Of a DNA stretch of 64,000 bases, positions 1 through 8,414 are shown in pieces; position 1 is the stretch's first letter, and the number at the start of each line of letters is the position of its first letter. The notes under the pieces are model-generated. The model had not been told where the DNA came from. It worked only from the letters and a program-made list of their open reading frames with translations, and did not search any database. A program made the position numbers and the translations under genes. The DNA comes from Hymenobacter sp. GOD-10R (lineage in GTDB: Bacteria > Bacteroidota > Bacteroidia > Cytophagales > Hymenobacteraceae), in NCBI RefSeq assembly GCF_035609205.1, contig NZ_CP141185.1:1-64000 (forward strand), in the 5' to 3' direction.

Positions 1-840
1 GCGCAGGTACTGACCTGGCAGGGCGGACAGCTGACCACCAGCCAGCGCAGCGAAACCCTCGGCGCCGATAAGGACAAGCTGCTGCCCACGGCTACCGGCA
101 CCCAGGTCACGGAGTTTCTGGAGCGCCACTTCCCCAAGGTAATGGACTACAAATTCACCGCCGGCTGCGAGGCCGTGTTCGACAAGATTGCGCGGGGCCA
201 GCAGACCTACCAGCAATTCGTGCCGATGTTCGACCAGAACCTGCTGGGCTGGGTGGCCGCCGCCGACCAGCTCACCCCGGACCGGGCCGAGCTGCAGAAG
301 CGCTTTGTGGGCCAGTTTGAAGGCGCGGAAATGCTGCTGGGCACTGGTAAAAACGGCCCCTACATCCTGCACGCCGAGAAGTACTACAACCTTCCCGAGG
401 GCATCAGCCCCGCGCAGTTGAGCGAAGCGCAGGCCCAGGACCTCATCACCCAGCGCCGGGCGTCGGCTCCCCGCGAGGTGGGTCTGCACGAGGGTAAACC
501 GGTGGTGGTAGGGCAGGGGCCGAAAGGCGTTTACCTGAAGTGGCGCGAGCAGTATTTCAACGTGCCGGCCGGCATATCGGCCGCGGCCGTTACCCCGGCG
601 CTGGCCGTCAACTACCTTATCAAAGCCCAGGCGGAAGCGGCCAAAAACGTGCTGGCCACTGTGGGCAAGTACACCATCGGCCGCAACGAGTGGGGCCTCT
701 ATGTCACCGACGGGGAGGTAAAAGCTAAGTTTAAGCCCGACTGTACGGAGGAGCAGGCCAAGGCCACTACGGCTGAGCAGGCTGCCGAAATGATTAAAAG
801 CTATAAAGCATGGAAGAAGAAAAACGCGGGCCGGAAGTAG
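1..840 (+). CDS. topA: DNA topoisomerase I, C-terminal part (5' end outside window)
   Basis: The frame is open from base 1 and ends at a TAG at 838-840, giving 279 visible residues. The opening segment (LLPTATGTQVTEFLERHF, then VMDYKFTA and FDKIARG) matches the end of the type IA topoisomerase core, which relaxes negative supercoils by cutting one strand. It is followed by two or three short repeats of the topoisomerase C-terminal kind, each with a GPY or GLY turn (KNGPYILH, PKGVYLKW, EWGLYVTD). The catalytic tyrosine and Toprim domain lie upstream of the window. The end is intact. A small gene starts inside its last 31 bases. Confidence 0.9.
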   Translation, partial: AQVLTWQGGQLTTSQRSETLGADKDKLLPTATGTQVTEFLERHFPKVMDYKFTAGCEAVFDKIARGQQTYQQFVPMFDQNLLGWVAAADQLTPDRAELQKRFVGQFEGAEMLLGTGKNGPYILHAEKYYNLPEGISPAQLSEAQAQDLITQRRASAPREVGLHEGKPVVVGQGPKGVYLKWREQYFNVPAGISAAAVTPALAVNYLIKAQAEAAKNVLATVGKYTIGRNEWGLYVTDGEVKAKFKPDCTEEQAKATTAEQAAEMIKSYKAWKKKNAGRK

Positions 841-1172
841 CGCCCCTGAGCTTTCCCGACCTGAGCCTGGCCCTGCCCTATCAGGAGGCGCTGCTCTACG
901 CCCAGAACCGGTTGAAGATGATTGCCCGGGGCGGACTGCTGCCTTTTTGCGAGGCGCACAAGTTTCCCTATACCACCATCATCAACCTAAAAAATGGCAA
1001 CCTGAAGAAGGAAGAGCCTCGCTTGCTGCACCGCCTGCTGCGCAGCCTTGACGTGCAGAACGAGCTGCTGCAGTTTCCGCCGGATAGCCCGAGCCAGCGG
1101 TTTTTGCTGCCGGATGGAGAGGCGCTGGCCACTTTTCAGCTACAAATGGCCTTTTTTAAGTCTCCTGGCTAA
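810..1172 (+). CDS. small HTH-like protein overlapping topA
   Basis: This 120-residue protein starts inside the topA end in another frame, so the two are probably co-transcribed. I do not recognise a named family. Residues about 45-80 (LPFCEAHKFPYTTIINLKNG, then a helix LLHRLLRSL) have the spacing of a lambda-repressor-like helix-turn-helix, in which a short loop precedes a recognition helix with T-I-I-N. A DNA-binding role is therefore possible but inferred. There is no signal peptide or membrane segment. A weakly structured 65-base gap separates it from the convergent patatin gene. Confidence 0.6.
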   Translation: MEEEKRGPEVAPLSFPDLSLALPYQEALLYAQNRLKMIARGGLLPFCEAHKFPYTTIINLKNGNLKKEEPRLLHRLLRSLDVQNELLQFPPDSPSQRFLLPDGEALATFQLQMAFFKSPG

Positions 1173-1237
1173 TGCGTGAATAGAGCTAATGCTCAAAAAG
1201 GTGCCAACGAGGTTCCCATTAAAATGGAACGTAAGGT

Positions 1238-2533
1238 TTAAGGCCAGTACAACTTGACTTGTATTTCAGTCAGGTTTTCGGCGTGGCGAGTTAATAAGCT
1301 GAGTTGAACAGGTGTTAGCGGTGTCAGATTTGTGCCGACTCGACACACAATCTGCCATTCGTCAGAGGTAAGGTCGCGAGCTATTAATTCAGCGTAATCT
1401 AGTTGCTGCTCTAGGTATTCTGTGAGTGCGAGCCGGTATTCTTTCGGATTAGCCACCCATTCGGAGCGAAGCTGCCGGGCCGCTACTACTGCTGGTGGGA
1501 TATTGCCCTGAGCCAAATTGTCAATGAACCCCGGGATACTGTTTTTAAGCTGCCATCCTAGTGATAGATAGGCAACACACTTGCTGTGCTCCGTTGCGCG
1601 TTGAAACAGATTGGCCATCATCTGCGCATTTTTAATGCGGTTCATGAACAAATCCACAGTGCGCAGCAAGAGTGCTATCGTGTTGGGATAAGGGCTGTTT
1701 CCCAATGGGCTCAGGCCCGCGCCAGCATCAGATACGATGATGGTATTACACTCGTAGCGGCTGTTGGCCTGTGTAAGTTTCTGGATGCCCTGATTGTCAT
1801 AGACCCCACCGTCGATGAGTTGCGGGTGGGCACGGGTAGTATCGGCTGGCTCTTGAAAGTATTCGGGGCCAATCGTAATGGGAGTGAAGGCAAATGGTAC
1901 GCAGGATGAGGCCGCTACGGCCCGCGCCACTGGGAAAGCGGCCGCATTGAATTGCACCGGGGGCTGGTAGTAGGAATAAGTCGAGTCAGTCATCCACTCC
2001 CGTGAGAATGTGAATGGCCGTCCGGTTTGCAAATTCGAGGTTCCAATAGCCAGAATGGGGGTCGGACGTAGCTGTTGAAGCGTCTGGCCTTGGTAGAAAA
2101 AAGCATCATAGGCCCGCTCTATTTCTTGGCTAACCGGGAGTATGCGAAACTGATACCGGACGACAACGAACACCAAGCCGAGTAGCAGCAACAATGACAA
2201 AGGAGCCCAACGAGTGAAGAGCAGGATGATGCTTGGTGCAACAAACGCCAGTGCCACCAGTAAAAATCGCACAAACGACCATGACCGTAGCGCATAGCTA
2301 ATCACATTACAGCGAAGGAAGGCCTCCGTCATCTTGGCGTGAAACTCTTCGAAAGTCCCCTGATGCAGGCAATATGCCGCACCGGTGATAGAGCCACCGG
2401 AGATAGTGGAAATGACATCAATGGTGGCCAGTCGGTTCATTTCGTGCAGCTTCTTGAGCGTGCCTAAATGAAAAGCAGCTGCCCGATAGCCACCACCAGA
2501 TAAGGCTAAGCCAAAACGGCGAGTGAATGACAT
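1238..2533 (-). CDS. patatin-like phospholipase with inserted membrane hairpin
   Basis: The 431-residue product has the patatin oxyanion motif GLALSGGGYRAAAFHLG near residue 10, a nucleophile-elbow-like TISGGSITG near residue 45 and the catalytic DGG (LIDGGVYDN) around residue 245. This is the Ser-Asp dyad lipase layout. Between nucleophile and aspartate, residues about 84-130 form two strongly hydrophobic segments, so the enzyme is probably anchored in the membrane whose lipids it would cleave. Patatin-like lipases are frequent toxic effectors of anti-phage systems such as CBASS. No nucleotidyltransferase lies next to it here, so an effector role is only an inference. The nearest neighbour is the PLD protein on the same strand, 109 bases upstream. 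Confidence 0.75.
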   Translation of the reverse strand: MSFTRRFGLALSGGGYRAAAFHLGTLKKLHEMNRLATIDVISTISGGSITGAAYCLHQGTFEEFHAKMTEAFLRCNVISYALRSWSFVRFLLVALAFVAPSIILLFTRWAPLSLLLLLGLVFVVVRYQFRILPVSQEIERAYDAFFYQGQTLQQLRPTPILAIGTSNLQTGRPFTFSREWMTDSTYSYYQPPVQFNAAAFPVARAVAASSCVPFAFTPITIGPEYFQEPADTTRAHPQLIDGGVYDNQGIQKLTQANSRYECNTIIVSDAGAGLSPLGNSPYPNTIALLLRTVDLFMNRIKNAQMMANLFQRATEHSKCVAYLSLGWQLKNSIPGFIDNLAQGNIPPAVVAARQLRSEWVANPKEYRLALTEYLEQQLDYAELIARDLTSDEWQIVCRVGTNLTPLTPVQLSLLTRHAENLTEIQVKLYWP

Positions 2534-2642
2534 GCGCGCACGATTAGTAAGGAAGGGATTAGTAAATAATAATATCGTGCCTTTCAGGAAATCCGGCCAG
2601 TATTATTGTGTGAGCGGTAGGAACCACAGGAATACTGAGTCA

Positions 2643-3497
2643 TTAATAGTCGTCTTTAAATGCCCGAACCGCCGTCAGAAAATCAGCGATAACAGTACAT
2701 AGATGCTTCTTCTCAGTCGGAGTCAACTTATTGAACTTTGAGGTGGAAAGCGGTTGGGTAAGAGTCGCCCGAATCACATCGTAATACCCTTTGTTGCCGC
2801 GCTGCAATTCGTAGCGCAATGCTGGTGAGGTAAAGTGCTTCGCCCGCTTGGCACTGTACCGGTCAGCTTCGCGGCCTGATACGACCCCTTCCAGTAGGAG
2901 CTGTTGGTTTGGGGCATCAATATCAGCGGTGAAAGAATTGCTCAACGCTTGAATGGATAAGCTCTTTCCGGAGTTACCCGTTACCATGCAGGAGTCATCC
3001 ACTGATTCTTCTAGATAGTCTGACAGGGTTTGGCCAAATTCCTCTGTGTCGAGATACTTATCTTCTTCACTTCCTTTCTTCCCCAACTCTTGTGGAACCA
3101 GGTACTGCTGAACGAAGTGACGCAGCGTCTCCAACTCCTCGGGGGTTTCAAGCTGCGAGCCTATTTCGATGGAGTTACTGTTGGATGAGCTCAACAAATT
3201 GAGCGAAGTGATAAGGCCACCATTTTCGTTGAAATAGAACTTGGCGTGCAGCCAAGGCACAAGTTGGGGAGTGATGCCTAAAGCCTCGACCTGTTCCTTA
3301 CTGGCCGGGTTGCCGGCATCATAACGGACATAAAACGTGATGCGCACACCCCGGTCACGAGCGGCTGTAAGGGCTGTAGCTAGCTGTTTCCATTGCGTTA
3401 GATTAACATAGGGCGACACCAGCACGAGTTCTTTTTGGGCCTCGTGAATGATGTCGAATAAAGCGCCACTAATCTTATGGGGGAGTAGAATTTTCAC
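2643..3497 (-). CDS. phospholipase D-like domain protein
   Basis: This 284-residue protein starts at a GTG. Residues about 1-130 look like one PLD half: a strand ending LVLVSPYVN, a central RITFYVRYDAG, then LHAKFYFNE followed by ITSLNLLSSSN. H-x-K with a downstream Asn fits the HKD signature with Asn in place of Asp. Bacterial proteins with one HKD half normally dimerise to make one active site and are often nucleases. The C-terminal half (130-284) is unrecognised. A perfect -7 promoter element lies about 70 bases upstream. It sits between a patatin and a restriction-modification gene, so a defence role is plausible. Confidence 0.65.
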   Translation of the reverse strand: MKILLPHKISGALFDIIHEAQKELVLVSPYVNLTQWKQLATALTAARDRGVRITFYVRYDAGNPASKEQVEALGITPQLVPWLHAKFYFNENGGLITSLNLLSSSNSNSIEIGSQLETPEELETLRHFVQQYLVPQELGKKGSEEDKYLDTEEFGQTLSDYLEESVDDSCMVTGNSGKSLSIQALSNSFTADIDAPNQQLLLEGVVSGREADRYSAKRAKHFTSPALRYELQRGNKGYYDVIRATLTQPLSTSKFNKLTPTEKKHLCTVIADFLTAVRAFKDDY

Positions 3498-3568
3498 GAA
3501 AATTTATTGGTAGCGATAAAACTTGAAAACAAGAGAAGCAGGCTAAAAAGCAGAACTACACTGGCTAG

Positions 3569-3576
3569 CAAAATTA
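3569..3576 (-). promoter_or_regulatory. Bacteroidota -7 promoter element upstream of the PLD gene
   Basis: Read on the minus strand this is TAATTTTG, an exact match to the Bacteroidota TAnnTTTG element, about 72 bases before the GTG start of the PLD-like gene. No clear TTG is present at the -33 position. Confidence 0.5.
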
Positions 3577-3637
3577 GTTAAGTTTAGGGCCGGTGCTAGT
3601 TTTAGTGGCTAGATTGCCTGCCTTTCTCTGAATCCCT

Positions 3638-6600
3638 GTGACCTACCCCGATTTCCTCGCTCGCTGGCAAGCTTCCGGCGGGGCTGAGCACGCCAACTAC
3701 GGCCTTTTTCTGCAAGACCTTTGCGACCTACTGGGTGTGCCCCGGCCCGACCCCACCACCGACGACCCCACGCAGGATGCCTATGTATTTGAGCGCGGCG
3801 TAAGCTTTGACGATGGGGCAGGGAAGCGCAGTACAGGCCGCATCGACTTATACAAGCGCGGTTGTTTCGTGCTCGAAACCAAGCAGGGCACCGATACACC
3901 TGACCAGCAGGCATTGGCCGCCAAAGCGGAACTGGGCCAAGCCGCTGGCAAGCGACGCAAGGGCCACGCCGTGCGCGGCACCGCCAAATGGGGCCAGATG
4001 GTAGAAGCCGCTCGCGAGCAGGCCCTGCGCTACGTGCGCGCCCTGCCAGCCAGCGAGCCCCGGCCACCGTTCGTGGTAGTGGTAGACGTGGGCTATTCCG
4101 TTGACCTGTACAGCAACTTTGCCGGGGTAGGCGACAGCTACGTGCCGTTTCCCGACTCGCAGCAGTTCCGGGTGCCGTTGTCGGAGTTGGCCAATCCTGC
4201 CGTGCGCGAGCGGCTCCGGCTGCTCTTCACTGACCCACAGCAGCTCGACCCCGCCCGCCTGGCGGCCCAAGTGACGCGCCAGCTGGCCGGCTACTTAGCT
4301 GGGCTCAGCACCCAGCTGGAAAAGGCAGGCCACAAGCCCGATGTGGTAGCCCAGTTTTTGATGCGCTGCCTCTTCACCATGTTTGCTGAAGATGTAGAGC
4401 TAATTCCCAAAAAGTCCTTTTCTAAGCTGCTGGCTGAGTATGCCGATACCCCTGAACTGCGAGCTAACCTACCGAAAGCGCTGCAAAGCCTATGGACTGC
4501 TATGGACACAGGAGGTTTTGCCGCAGCACTACGCACCGATGTGCGGCACTTCAATGGCAAGCTCTTTCACGATGCAACGGCATTGCCCCTGAATGCCGAC
4601 CAGATAAAGCTGCTGCAAGATGCCGCCGCCGCCGACTGGACACTTGTAGAGCCTGCCATCTTTGGCACGCTGCTAGAACGCGCCCTAGACCCGCAGGAGC
4701 GCCATAGTTTAGGCGCGCACTATACCCCGCGCCGCTATGTAGAGCGTTTGGTACTGCCTGCCGTGATAGAGCCGCTCCGCCGCGAGTGGGCCGCTGCACA
4801 GGCTGCCAGCGCCCAGCGTCTCGAAGAAGGCAAGGGCAAAAAAGCCGTAGATGAGGCTCGCACCGAGCTACACCGCTTCCTGCGCCGCCTCACGTCGGTG
4901 CGCATCTTGGACCCGGCCTGCGGCTCCGGCAATTTCCTTTACGTGACGCTCGAACACCTCAAGCGGCTGGAAGGGGAGGTGCTGACCGCCTTGGGCCAGC
5001 TGGGCAGTTCCGGCCGCCTGGAACTGGGTGACGGCACCACCGTTGGCCCGCGTCAGCTGCTGGGCCTGGAGTTGAACCCCCGCGCCGCGGCCATCGCCGA
5101 CGTGGTGCTGCGTATTGGCTACCTGCAGTGGCACCTACGTACCTATGGCCTCACCCAGCTGCGCGAGCCGTTGCTTGATGATTACCAGAATATTCGTCAG
5201 CAGGATGCGGCACTGAATTATGACGGCCCGGAGTTTCAGAACGCCCGCCCGGCGGTCTGGCCTGAGGCAGATTTCATTGTAGGCAACCCACCCTTCATTG
5301 GGAAGGGCCGTATCCGTGAAGCACTGGGCGACGCTTATGTCAATGCATTGCGCAAGGCCCACCCCCATATTCCCGACAGTGCCGATTTTGTTTTGTATTG
5401 GTGGGATAAGGCGGCGCAGGCCGTTCGCACAGGCATCACCCAGCGCTTTGGCTTTATTACCACGAATTCCATTACCCAGACTTTCAATCGACGGGTAATT
5501 CAGGCCCATCTAGAGGCCTCGGAAACTCCGGCCGAAATCACGTTTGCTATTCCCGACCATCCCTGGACCGATAACGCCAATGGTGCCGCGGTACGGGTAG
5601 CGTTCACTGCTGTCGAAAGGGCGAGGGGAGAAGAGGGCACTTTGGCCTTGGTTATCAAGGAAAGCAGCGACGCCGAAGACGAGGAAGCTATTACGGTCGA
5701 GCTGACGGAACGCCGTGGGCGTATCAACGCTGACCTGACCACGGGGGCCGACGTGACGCAGGCGCAGCCTCTGCGAGCCAATGAGGGCCTCAGTAGCTTC
5801 GGCCTGATGCTGGCAGGTTCGGGCTTCATCGTGACGCCAACTGAAGCGCAGGCTCTGGGCTTGGGCACCGTCGCAGGTATCGAACAACACATCCGGCCCT
5901 ACCGCAACGGCAAAGACCTGGCTGCTAGACCTCGGGGCGTAATGGTCATTGACTTATTTGGCCTGAATGAGGCGGAAGTGATAGCCAAATTTCCGGCGCT
6001 TTACCAGCAGGTTTATACCCGTGTGAAGCCTGAGCGCGACATCAATCGCGATAAGGCGCTGCGAGAAAAATGGTGGCTGCATGGTCGCTCCCGCCAAGAA
6101 TTACGCAAAGCATTGGTAGGTCTTACTAGGTACATTGGAACACCGGAAACAGCAAAGCATCGGATTTTTCAGTTTTTGGATTCCACTACAGCCGCTGACC
6201 ATATGATTGTGGCATTAGCTTTAGATGATGCATTCCATTTAGGAGTTTTATCTAGCAAAATCCACACCTTGTGGGCATTCTCGGCAGGTGGTAAGATGGG
6301 AGTAGGAAATGATTCGCGCTACAATAGCTCACGTTGTTTTCAACCATTCCCATTTCCTGCCGCCACTGAGGCCCAACAAGCGCGCATCCGCGAGTTAGCC
6401 GAAGCCCTCGATGCACACCGCAAGCGCCAGCAGGCGCAGCACCCCAGCCTTACGCTCACCGACCTCTACAACGTGATAGAGAAGTTACGCGCCGGCCAGC
6501 CGCTCACGGCCAAAGAGCAGGCCACCCACGAGCAAGGCCTCGCGGCCGTCGTGCTCAGCCTACACCAGCAGCTCGACGCCGCAGTGGCAGAGGCCTACGG

Positions 6601-6997
6601 CTGGCCCATTGACCTGTCCGAGGCAGACATTCTAATCCGCTTGGTGCAACTCAACCACCAGTGCCAGCAGGAAGAAGCTACCGGCACCATCCGCTACCTG
6701 CGCCCTGCCTACCAGGCTCCCGGCCAACAGCAATCGACTCTGGCATTACCTCAGGAAGCCGCCGGCGCTGCTAGCACCGCCACTGAAACCGGACCGCAGC
6801 CTTGGCCTACTGCCCTAGCCCAGCAAATGCAGGCCGTGCGCGCCGTGGTGCAGCAAGCCCCCGCGCCGCTGGGTGCCGCTCAAGTAGCCGCCCGCTTCCG
6901 GGGCAGCAGCGTCAAAAAGGTGCAGCCCCTGCTCGATACGCTGGCGCTGATGTCGCTCGTGCGGTTTGTAGAGGAAGAGAATAAGTATGCGGCTTAA
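3638..6997 (+). CDS. type IIL (MmeI-like) restriction-modification enzyme
   Basis: The product is a single 1,119-residue endonuclease and adenine-N6 methyltransferase. The N-terminal nuclease domain carries D70-x9-E80-x-K82 (RID then ETK), the same arrangement known for MmeI. The methyltransferase has motif [10 protein letters not shown] near residue 425 and motif IV NPPF near 550. A target-recognition region follows (about 600-930), then a helical stretch ([12 protein letters not shown]). Residues about 1050-1119 look like a winged-helix tail that most MmeI relatives lack. Such enzymes methylate one strand of a non-palindromic site and cut about 20 bases away. The GTG start is supported by the MmeI-like residue numbering. 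Confidence 0.85.
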   Translation: MTYPDFLARWQASGGAEHANYGLFLQDLCDLLGVPRPDPTTDDPTQDAYVFERGVSFDDGAGKRSTGRIDLYKRGCFVLETKQGTDTPDQQALAAKAELGQAAGKRRKGHAVRGTAKWGQMVEAAREQALRYVRALPASEPRPPFVVVVDVGYSVDLYSNFAGVGDSYVPFPDSQQFRVPLSELANPAVRERLRLLFTDPQQLDPARLAAQVTRQLAGYLAGLSTQLEKAGHKPDVVAQFLMRCLFTMFAEDVELIPKKSFSKLLAEYADTPELRANLPKALQSLWTAMDTGGFAAALRTDVRHFNGKLFHDATALPLNADQIKLLQDAAAADWTLVEPAIFGTLLERALDPQERHSLGAHYTPRRYVERLVLPAVIEPLRREWAAAQAASAQRLEEGKGKKAVDEARTELHRFLRRLTSVRILDPACGSGNFLYVTLEHLKRLEGEVLTALGQLGSSGRLELGDGTTVGPRQLLGLELNPRAAAIADVVLRIGYLQWHLRTYGLTQLREPLLDDYQNIRQQDAALNYDGPEFQNARPAVWPEADFIVGNPPFIGKGRIREALGDAYVNALRKAHPHIPDSADFVLYWWDKAAQAVRTGITQRFGFITTNSITQTFNRRVIQAHLEASETPAEITFAIPDHPWTDNANGAAVRVAFTAVERARGEEGTLALVIKESSDAEDEEAITVELTERRGRINADLTTGADVTQAQPLRANEGLSSFGLMLAGSGFIVTPTEAQALGLGTVAGIEQHIRPYRNGKDLAARPRGVMVIDLFGLNEAEVIAKFPALYQQVYTRVKPERDINRDKALREKWWLHGRSRQELRKALVGLTRYIGTPETAKHRIFQFLDSTTAADHMIVALALDDAFHLGVLSSKIHTLWAFSAGGKMGVGNDSRYNSSRCFQPFPFPAATEAQQARIRELAEALDAHRKRQQAQHPSLTLTDLYNVIEKLRAGQPLTAKEQATHEQGLAAVVLSLHQQLDAAVAEAYGWPIDLSEADILIRLVQLNHQCQQEEATGTIRYLRPAYQAPGQQQSTLALPQEAAGAASTATETGPQPWPTALAQQMQAVRAVVQQAPAPLGAAQVAARFRGSSVKKVQPLLDTLALMSLVRFVEEENKYAA

Positions 6998-7009
6998 GGC
7001 GAGAAAAAC

Positions 7010-7492
7010 ATGTCCGAAGAAATAGCCACCCCGCCACCCATTGCCAGCGACGAAGCCGTTGCGCACGCAGCTGCTTGGGAGAAATACCAAGAGGAGTTAG
7101 AGCAGTTCAAGCGCGAAACGCTGGCGGCGCTGGAAAATCGCAAAAGCTCGGAGCAGGAATACGATAAGCTAATTGTGTACCTGGCTGGGGGCGGGCTGGT
7201 ATTGACAATTGGGTTTGTAAAAGACCTCCTGCAACTCAGTAAGTCGAATTACCTAGGTTGGCTGCTGGCCTGCTGGGCCCTTTTTGCCCTGTGCTTGCTA
7301 ACCAATTTACTTTCGCATTATTTAGCTAAACAGGCATTCGACTCCTATTTGCGAGAGGATGCAGCCAAGTTATTGCATCGTAAAAGGCAGCGGGTTGAAA
7401 TTGCTAATGTAATTTGCTTTGCCTTTGTAGCCGGAGGTACACTTGCCTTCGTTGCCTTTGTCTTTCTAAACCTTTTGCGCCATGCTAGATAA
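7010..7492 (+). CDS. small coiled-coil membrane protein downstream of the RM gene
   Basis: This 160-residue protein starts 12 bases after the restriction-modification stop, so it is probably in the same operon. An acidic and charged N-terminal helix (about 20-52, KYQEELEQFKRETLAAL) is followed by three hydrophobic segments at about 55-73, 84-105 and 130-157. I do not recognise the family. Its position suggests an accessory or membrane partner of the upstream enzyme, but nothing in the sequence proves that. Its last bases overlap the start of the next small gene. Confidence 0.65.
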   Translation: MSEEIATPPPIASDEAVAHAAAWEKYQEELEQFKRETLAALENRKSSEQEYDKLIVYLAGGGLVLTIGFVKDLLQLSKSNYLGWLLACWALFALCLLTNLLSHYLAKQAFDSYLREDAAKLLHRKRQRVEIANVICFAFVAGGTLAFVAFVFLNLLRHAR

Positions 7493-7676
7493 TCTGATGG
7501 ATGATTTATTGCCCGAAGATGATACCGCTGGGATGCTGATAATTAAGCTCGCACCTGGTGTGCAAGGACTGGCCGGCCTCACCATGCCTCCCACGGCTAT
7601 CGGCCGGCCCGCGCGCCCCACGGTGGTGATGCCTCAGCCTACCGACCAGATAGATACTCCTTCTGACCAAAAGTAA
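7482..7676 (+). CDS. small proline-rich protein, unknown
   Basis: This 64-residue reading frame overlaps the end of the membrane-protein gene by 11 bases, which supports translational coupling. The N-terminus is acidic (MDDLLPEDD), the middle is hydrophobic and the C-terminus is rich in Pro, Thr and Arg. No family is recognised. Confidence 0.45.
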   Translation: MLDNLMDDLLPEDDTAGMLIIKLAPGVQGLAGLTMPPTAIGRPARPTVVMPQPTDQIDTPSDQK

Positions 7677-7682
7677 GTTGCT

Positions 7683-7820
7683 ATGAAGTCGCCACGCCAC
7701 GGGTTGGTCAACCGCCCAGATATCCCAAAGCCGCACAATGGTCAAACGTTGCCTCCTACTAGCAAGCAACGGCCAACACCACCCCCACCGCCCGCGCCAA
7801 GTCCCGAAAAAGCAAAATAA
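7683..7820 (+). CDS. putative 45-residue proline-rich peptide
   Basis: An ATG at 7683 opens a 45-residue frame ending TAA at 7818-7820. It begins 6 bases after the preceding small gene and has a similar basic, proline-rich composition (a run of six prolines near its end). Order and spacing fit one operon, but its small size makes it uncertain. Confidence 0.3.
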   Translation: MKSPRHGLVNRPDIPKPHNGQTLPPTSKQRPTPPPPPAPSPEKAK

Positions 7821-7850
7821 CCGAGCAAAGCTCAGACGGAACCTTGAGTC

Positions 7851-8180
7851 CTATCGAGGCCGACGATAAAAAATTTCCAATACCCCATGTATTGGGCGTA
7901 AAACGTCCATCCAGCTGGTATCGGATTGAGTGTAGCGGTAGCCTTTGGCCTCGGCTATCCCCTCGCTTAAGCCATCCAACACCCACTGTTTCGTAAGCTC
8001 CGGGCCTTGCGGAGAGCGAGGGAAATTAGGCCAGGCATTGTCGGGCCAGGCTTCGACTATCGTGCGGGCTTCCTGTGCCATTCGTACCATCCGGTATACG
8101 GTAGTGGCATCGTTGTGCCGGGTCAAGTCCAGCTCTCGGTAGATGTCGGCAAGTGCCTGGGCACGCTCTGGAATGGTCAT
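7851..8180 (-). CDS. hypothetical protein, 109 residues
   Basis: This is a soluble, mostly helical protein with no recognised domain. A Trp/Pro-rich centre (EAWPDNAWPNFPRSPQG) separates two helical halves. Its promoter region (TACCTTTA, a partial -7 match about 30 bases before the ATG) lies just left of the Tn3 insertion point. Before that insertion it faced the gene at 15209 across about 110 bases. Confidence 0.55.
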   Translation of the reverse strand: MTIPERAQALADIYRELDLTRHNDATTVYRMVRMAQEARTIVEAWPDNAWPNFPRSPQGPELTKQWVLDGLSEGIAEAKGYRYTQSDTSWMDVLRPIHGVLEIFYRRPR

Positions 8181-8274
8181 AGGACAAGTTTAACTTATTT
8201 TGATAAAGGTACTGACGCTGCAAAGTGCTCAAAGAAGTGGCTAGAAATAGCCAGTAGAAACAATCACCCCACCC

Positions 8275-8280
8275 AACAAT
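8275..8280. repeat. left target-site duplication of the transposon
   Basis: AACAAT abuts the left terminal repeat. The same six bases directly follow the outermost right repeat at 15190-15195. Tn3-family elements duplicate 5 bases, so one of the six is probably a chance match. Confidence 0.7.
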
Positions 8281-8414
8281 GGGTGTTGTTAAACAAATAG
8301 GGTAAAACCTCCGACTCGGCCCTACGCCGGTTTGCTTGGCGGCTGCCAGGTAGCAATCAGGTCCATGTCAAACGGGGCTTCGGCCAGCAGGGGGTGGTCG
8401 GAGAAGTCGTACTC
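8281..8414 (+). repeat. 134-bp inverted repeat, left copy (includes 38-bp IRL and tnpA 3' end)
   Basis: Bases 8281-8414 are the exact reverse complement of 15056-15189 by my base-by-base reading. The outer 38 bases are the terminal repeat and the remainder encodes the last 31 residues of the transposase. Confidence 0.9.

Noticed and set aside
1238..8180. BREX or DISARM
   Set aside because: No PglZ, BrxL, DrmA or DrmB; the methyltransferase has its own nuclease motif like MmeI.
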